Of a stretch of 9,538 bases of DNA, positions 6,243 to 9,538 are shown piece after piece. Position numbers and translations under genes: made by a program. Numbering within the stretch: the stretch's first letter is position 1; the number at the start of each line of letters is the position of its first letter. This DNA comes from Hyphomicrobiales bacterium. Lineage in GTDB: Bacteria > Pseudomonadota > Alphaproteobacteria > Rhizobiales > Xanthobacteraceae. Below the pieces are notes generated by a model. The model was not told where the DNA came from, searched no databases, and saw only the letters and a list, made by a program, of their open reading frames with translations. The stretch is taken from positions 1 through 9,538 of the forward strand of contig JACQDO010000495.1 in assembly GCA_016201085.1 (NCBI GenBank). The letters run 5' to 3'.

Positions 6243-6318
6243 GCGCCCTTCGTCTAGAGGCCTAGGACACCGCCCTTTCACGGCGGTAACAGGGGTTCGA
6301 ATCCCCTAGGGCGCGCCA
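6243..6318 (+). tRNA. tRNA-Glu (anticodon UUC)
   Basis: Acceptor stem GCGCCCT (6243-6249) pairs with AGGGCGC (6308-6314), followed by discriminator G and an encoded CCA (6316-6318). The anticodon arm CCGCC-CTTTCAC-GGCGG carries TTC, and the T arm has GGGGTTCGAATCCCC. It supplies glutamate for GAA/GAG codons and, in alphaproteobacteria, feeds haem synthesis only if the C5 pathway is present, which is not usual there. Confidence 0.97.
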
Positions 6319-6332
6319 TTGCTTATCGCTCA

Positions 6333-6370
6333 CGTCAATGTGACGCATGGCCACCATCATGGCAGCCATG
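6333..6370 (+). other. Two small hairpins downstream of tRNA-Glu
   Basis: CGTCA-ATG-TGACG (6333-6345) is followed by CATGGC (6346-6351) pairing with GCCATG (6365-6370). They start 15 bases after the tRNA CCA and could take part in termination or 3' processing, but neither is followed by a U run. The rest of 6319-6483 shows no gene I can support. Confidence 0.3.
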
Positions 6371-6483
6371 CGCATAGTTGCTGCGACGCACGCAATATTT
6401 AACGTAGAAATTATAGGCTGGTCGGGACGTTGCATGTACATTTGCGCTGTCCTGCAACAAGCTCTTTCGAGGAGCGTCAGGCC

Positions 6484-6630
6484 ATGACGATCAACAAGCA
6501 CAATGTGGTGGCCGCCCTGCGGCGCGATGTCATTTTTGTCGGTAACGCCGTGGTCGCCGTCGTCTTCATCTGCTTTGCCAGCCTGGCGGTGGCCGCGGCC
6601 CTGCTCGATTTTTTGGCGCTGCGACATTAG
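6484..6630 (+). CDS. Small single-pass membrane protein, 48 residues, unknown function
   Basis: I do not recognise this gene. A GAGGAG-like ribosome site (6469-6474) stands nine bases before the ATG at 6484. The protein has a short, basic N-terminal part (MTINKHNVVAALRRD) followed by one strongly hydrophobic segment (about residues 16-44: VIFVGNAVVAVVFICFASL and on) and a short end, ALRH. Basic residues ahead of the segment suggest the N-terminus stays in the cytoplasm. An upstream in-frame start near 6430 exists but has no comparable ribosome site. Its TAG overlaps the stop of the convergent epmB gene (6627-6629). The clean ribosome site and coherent hydrophobic profile support a real gene. 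Lack of a recognisable family keeps confidence moderate. Confidence 0.6.
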   Translation: MTINKHNVVAALRRDVIFVGNAVVAVVFICFASLAVAAALLDFLALRH

Positions 6631-7679
6631 CGCTGCGGATAAGCATGCCGCTGCCCATTGAAGTCCTCGATCGCGACACGTTCGCTGCCGTTGTGACCCG
6701 TGCGCGTGAGATAATTCGGGCCGATCGGCGATTTGCCGTGGCCGCCCGGAATATCGACCACATAAGTCGGCTGACATAGGCCCGACAGCCGTCCGCGCAA
6801 ACTCCGCATCAACTCCTGCCCCGTGGCGATGTCGGTGCGCAGATGCGCGGTGCCGGGCGCAAGATCGCCGTGGTGCAGATAATACGGCTTGATCCGGCAT
6901 TCGACGCACACGCGCATCAATTCGGCGAGCGCTGGCGCGCTGTCGTTGACGCCGGCGAGCAGCACCGTCTGTGCCAGCAGCGGCATGCCGGCATCGGCCA
7001 ACCGCGCACAGGCCGCGCGCGCTTGCTGCGTCAGTTCGCGCGCGTGATTGACATGCAGCGCGAGGTAAGTCGGCTTGCCCTTGAGCTTGATGGCCCGCAC
7101 CAACTCGGGCGTGATGCGCGAAGGATCGGCGATCGGCACGCGGGTGTGGATGCGCACGACCTTGACGTGCTCGATGTCGCCAAGCGCCCGCATGACCGTG
7201 CGCAGGCGGCGGGGCGACAATACCAGCGGATCGCCGCCGGTGAGGATCACTTCCCAGATTTCTGCGTGCGCGCGGATGTAATCGAGCGCACGGCTAAGCG
7301 CTTGCGCCGACAGCGCGTTCGGCTTGTCCGGCCCGACCGTTTCGCGGCGGAAGCAGAAGCGGCAATAGACCGCGCAGATATGCGTGAGCTTGAGCAGCAC
7401 GCGGTCGGGATAGCGATGCACGATGCCTTCGAGCGGCGAATGCGCCTCGTCGCCGATCGGGTCGGCCAGCTCTTGCGGCTGCTGCACCAACTCGTCCGCG
7501 TGCGGCACGAATTGGCGCGCGATCGGATCGTTCGCATCGCTCGTATCGATCAGCGCGGCGAGCGCCGACGGCAGCGCCACTGCGTAGCGCGCGGCGACCT
7601 GTTCCACGGCGGCGCGCTCGCTTGGCGCGATCAGATGGCGATCGCAGAGTTGCGCGGCATTGCGAATTGTCTGTCTCAT
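6627..7679 (-). CDS. epmB: EF-P lysine 2,3-aminomutase (radical SAM), EpmB
   Basis: The 350-residue protein (E. coli EpmB is 342) converts (S)-alpha-lysine to (R)-beta-lysine for attachment to elongation factor P. The radical-SAM cluster motif CxxxCxxC is Cys102, Cys106, Cys109, in THICAVYCRFCF. A RRETVG block follows, then GGDP (148-151) for SAM contact. The PLP-binding lysine is probably Lys316 in PGGHGK. The C-terminal extension of true KamA lysine aminomutases is absent, which favours EpmB over a lysine-fermentation enzyme; the adjoining epmA and efp settle it. The ATG at 7679 is two bases after the epmA TGA, and a GGAG inside the end of epmA lies eight bases upstream, so translation is probably coupled. 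A longer open frame up to 7943 is only epmA read out of frame. Confidence 0.95.
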   Translation of the reverse strand: MRQTIRNAAQLCDRHLIAPSERAAVEQVAARYAVALPSALAALIDTSDANDPIARQFVPHADELVQQPQELADPIGDEAHSPLEGIVHRYPDRVLLKLTHICAVYCRFCFRRETVGPDKPNALSAQALSRALDYIRAHAEIWEVILTGGDPLVLSPRRLRTVMRALGDIEHVKVVRIHTRVPIADPSRITPELVRAIKLKGKPTYLALHVNHARELTQQARAACARLADAGMPLLAQTVLLAGVNDSAPALAELMRVCVECRIKPYYLHHGDLAPGTAHLRTDIATGQELMRSLRGRLSGLCQPTYVVDIPGGHGKSPIGPNYLTRTGHNGSERVAIEDFNGQRHAYPQR

Positions 7680-7681
7680 CG

Positions 7682-8731
7682 TCACGTCTCCAAATCCACC
7701 ACCGGCGCCCAGATCACCTGCTCGATGTGGCTCGCCCCCGTCGCCAGCATGACCAGCCGGTCGAAGCCGAGAGCGATGCCGCTGGCCTGCGGCATCTGCG
7801 CGAGCGCGTCGAGGAAATCCTCGTCCACCGGATAGCGCTCGCCGTAGATGCGTTGCCTCGAAGCCATCGCCGCGGCAAAGCGCGCGCGCTGCTCGCCGAC
7901 GTCGGTGAGTTCGCCGAAGGCGTTGGCGAGTTCCACCCCGCAAGCATAGAGCTCGAAGCGTTCGGCCACCTTGTCGCTGCCGGGTTTCGCTCGCGCCAGC
8001 GCCGCCAGCGGCAGCGGGTACTCATATAATAGGGTCGCGCGTCCGTTGCCGAGCTGCGGTTCGATCCGCTCGGCCAGAATGCGGCTGAAGATATCGCCCC
8101 AGGTATCGTCGGCAGCGATTCTGACGCCGGCCGTGCCCGCCGCGCCAGCGAGCGCCGCGCGATCGCCCTGCCCGCTGCTTACCGTCGCCAGCAGATCGAC
8201 ACCGGCATAGCGCGCGAAGGTTTCCGCCACCGTGAGCCGCTCGGGCGCGGCCAAAGGATCGACAGTCCTGCCGCGAAAGCTGAACTGCTTGGCGCCCGCG
8301 GCCCGCGCCGCTTCGGCCAGCAGCGCCGCGCAGTCGTCCATCAGGACCTCATAGGGCTCGTTGGCGCGATACCATTCCAGCATGGTGAATTCGGGGTGAT
8401 GCAGCGCGCCACGCTCGCGATTGCGGAACACGTGGGCGAAATCGAAAATGCGGGTTTCGCCCGCCGCCAAAAGCTTCTTGCAGGCGAATTCCGGCGAGGT
8501 GCGCAGATAGAGGGGGGCCCGCTCCCCGCCGGGGCCGATCAGCTCGGTGGCGAAGGCATGCAGATGGGTCTCATTGCCGGGAGAGACCTGCAAAGCGGCG
8601 GTTTCCACCTCGATGAACCCGTGCCCCGAAAACCAGGCCCGCAGCGCGGCCGCCACCCGGCCTCGCGCCATGAGGTACGGCCGGCGGGCGGCATGGCGGC
8701 CAGGCAGCCAGAAAGGCGGGTTTTTGGCCAC
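7682..8731 (-). CDS. epmA: EF-P--(R)-beta-lysine ligase EpmA (GenX/PoxA, LysRS paralogue)
   Basis: This is a class II lysyl-tRNA-synthetase catalytic core without the anticodon-binding domain. It activates (R)-beta-lysine with ATP and transfers it to a lysine of elongation factor P. Counting from an upstream ATG at 8770, motif 2 is around 111-134 ([20 protein letters not shown]) and motif 3 around 331-354 ([12 protein letters not shown]). [12 protein letters not shown] and [15 protein letters not shown] precede motif 2, and [11 protein letters not shown] lies between the motifs. I favour the GTG at 8731 (349 residues). GAGG lies five bases before it, whereas the ATG at 8770 (362 residues) has no ribosome site, and the family core begins just after the GTG ([10 protein letters not shown]). 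E. coli EpmA has 325 residues. Its TGA is two bases from the epmB ATG, and efp starts divergently 123 bases away. Confidence 0.94.
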   Translation of the reverse strand: MAKNPPFWLPGRHAARRPYLMARGRVAAALRAWFSGHGFIEVETAALQVSPGNETHLHAFATELIGPGGERAPLYLRTSPEFACKKLLAAGETRIFDFAHVFRNRERGALHHPEFTMLEWYRANEPYEVLMDDCAALLAEAARAAGAKQFSFRGRTVDPLAAPERLTVAETFARYAGVDLLATVSSGQGDRAALAGAAGTAGVRIAADDTWGDIFSRILAERIEPQLGNGRATLLYEYPLPLAALARAKPGSDKVAERFELYACGVELANAFGELTDVGEQRARFAAAMASRQRIYGERYPVDEDFLDALAQMPQASGIALGFDRLVMLATGASHIEQVIWAPVVDLET

Positions 8732-8854
8732 GTTTACCTCGAGCGCGGGACCGGCGGGAAAGACTGGCATCGCGCGAGAAGATCGCTATGGTGCGGCGCG
8801 AAACCGGCGGCCAAGCCCCTCTCCAAGCCCGCCCACCACTCAAGGATTGTTATC

Positions 8855-9421
8855 GTGAAGGTCATCGCTAGCCAGCTCCGCAAAGGCAATATCGTCGATC
8901 TCGACGGCAAGCTCTATGTCGTCCTCAATGCGGAAAGTTTTCACCCCGGCAAGGGCACCCCCACCACGCAGATCGATATGCGCCGGATTTCCGACGGCGT
9001 GAAGACCCAGCAGCGTTACAAGACTACCGACCAGGTGGAGCGCGCGCATGTCGAGGAAGTGGAATATTCTTACCTCTACCAGGACGGCGACGGCTTCCAT
9101 TTCATGAACGACCAGACCTATGACCAGGTCGCCTTGCAGGCCGATATCGTTGGCGACATGGCCGTCTATTTGCAGGAAGGCATGAAAGTTCAACTGGCCA
9201 TCCACGAGGGCCTCGCGATTTCGATCGAGATTCCGCAGAAGGTGACGCTGGAAATCAAGGAAACCGAGCCGGCCATGAAGGGGCAGACCGCCTCCGGCTC
9301 GTTCAAGCCGGCGATCCTGTCGAACGGCGTGCGCACCATGGTGCCGACCCATATTGTCGCCGGCACGCGCGTCGTGGTGCAGACCGCCGACGGCAGCTAC
9401 GTCGAGCGCGCAAAGGATTGA
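8855..9421 (+). CDS. efp: Elongation factor P
   Basis: The 188-residue length equals E. coli EF-P. EF-P binds between the ribosomal P and E sites and speeds peptide bonds at consecutive prolines. The modified lysine is Lys33 in HPGKGTP (Lys34 in E. coli, whose start is one residue longer), the target of EpmA/EpmB encoded next door. KOW-like domain I (1-65) is followed by two OB-type domains. Landmarks are [14 protein letters not shown], the [13 protein letters not shown] block, [21 protein letters not shown] and a GSYVERAKD end. The start is GTG at 8855, set by AAGGA (8842-8846) eight bases upstream and by the family N-terminus MKVIAS. The frame stays open upstream to 8396, but that part only mirrors epmA. 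The 123-bp gap with epmA must hold the divergent promoters, though I see no clear elements. Confidence 0.97.
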   Translation: MKVIASQLRKGNIVDLDGKLYVVLNAESFHPGKGTPTTQIDMRRISDGVKTQQRYKTTDQVERAHVEEVEYSYLYQDGDGFHFMNDQTYDQVALQADIVGDMAVYLQEGMKVQLAIHEGLAISIEIPQKVTLEIKETEPAMKGQTASGSFKPAILSNGVRTMVPTHIVAGTRVVVQTADGSYVERAKD

Positions 9422-9430
9422 TTGTCCTCC

Positions 9431-9533
9431 GTCGTCTCGGGCGACCCCCGACTTGATCGGGGGGAGACCCGGGACCCATACGCCGTGCCTTCTCGATAGA
9501 CTGCGGAGTATGGGTCCCCGCTTTCGCGGGGAC
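9431..9533 (+). repeat. Intergenic palindromic repeat downstream of efp
   Basis: It has three nested pairings: CCCCCGA (9445-9451) with TCGGGGG (9457-9463), GGGACCCATA (9471-9480) with TATGGGTCCC (9509-9518), and GTCCCCGC (9514-9521) with GCGGGGAC (9526-9533). The second and third share bases and cannot form together. This GGGTCCCCGC...GCGGGGACGA type is widespread between genes in Bradyrhizobium-related genomes (from memory). It starts 9 bases after the efp stop and may serve as its transcript end, though no U run follows. It may continue past the window edge. Confidence 0.75.
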
Positions 9534-9538
9534 GATAT

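Noticed and set aside
6262..6909. A 215-codon minus-strand open frame whose end reads LGDSNPCYRRERAVS
   Set aside because: Its C-terminal end is the reverse translation of tRNA-Glu, a familiar artefact, and the rest runs across intergenic DNA and the opposite frames of epmB.
6843..7835. A 330-codon plus-strand open frame opposite epmB and epmA
   Set aside because: It is antisense to two well-supported genes, rich in Arg, His and Asp as expected for a GC-rich shadow frame, and has no recognisable domain.
7680..7943. Upstream extension of epmB
   Set aside because: It is epmA read in another frame; the ATG at 7679 has a proper ribosome site and the family N-terminus.
8396..8854. N-terminal extension of efp by about 150 residues
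   Set aside because: It overlaps epmA antisense, has no homology to EF-P, and a good AAGGA site places the start at the GTG at 8855.

Overview
The window is about 9.5 kb of GC-rich bacterial chromosome. Several things point to an alphaproteobacterium of the Hyphomicrobiales (Rhizobiales), in or near the Bradyrhizobium/Rhodopseudomonas/Pseudolabrys group. These are a free-standing NDUFS4-type complex I subunit, a protein with two cold-shock domains, an orphan tripartite-tricarboxylate (Bug/TctC) binding protein, and two families of intergenic palindromic repeat common in that group. The genus is an inference from protein and repeat resemblance, with no search run.

Layout. Bases 1-885 hold the 3' part of a receiver-EAL response regulator with a degenerate EAL active site. 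It abuts, stop codon to stop codon, a convergent NDUFS4-type gene (886-1191, minus). A 218-bp intergenic region follows and carries a perfect small hairpin just ahead of the NDUFS4 start. On the plus strand come a secreted substrate-binding protein (1410-2393) and an alpha/beta hydrolase (2486-3646), separated by a 72-bp palindromic repeat. A tRNA-Pro(UGG) lies on the minus strand (3661-3737), next to a second, shorter, oppositely oriented copy of the same repeat. Leftward genes then encode a truncated DUF192 protein, a two-domain cold-shock protein and a sirtuin (4910-5671). Divergent from the sirtuin is glyoxalase I (5727-6182), followed by tRNA-Glu(UUC) and a 48-residue predicted membrane protein.

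The right end is a functional set: epmB and epmA (minus, 2-base gap) divergent from efp (plus). EpmA is a lysyl-tRNA-synthetase-like ligase and EpmB a radical-SAM lysine 2,3-aminomutase. Together they place (R)-beta-lysine on a lysine of elongation factor P, which helps ribosomes through polyproline stretches. The target lysine is present in the EF-P here (HPGKG loop). The window closes with a second type of palindromic repeat.

Most of the window is core housekeeping DNA, and I see no undescribed multi-gene system. The points most worth a second look are the EAL substitutions, the N-terminal loss in the DUF192 gene, the inverted pair of mosaic repeats bracketing the hydrolase and tRNA-Pro, and the unassigned hydrolase/binding-protein pair.
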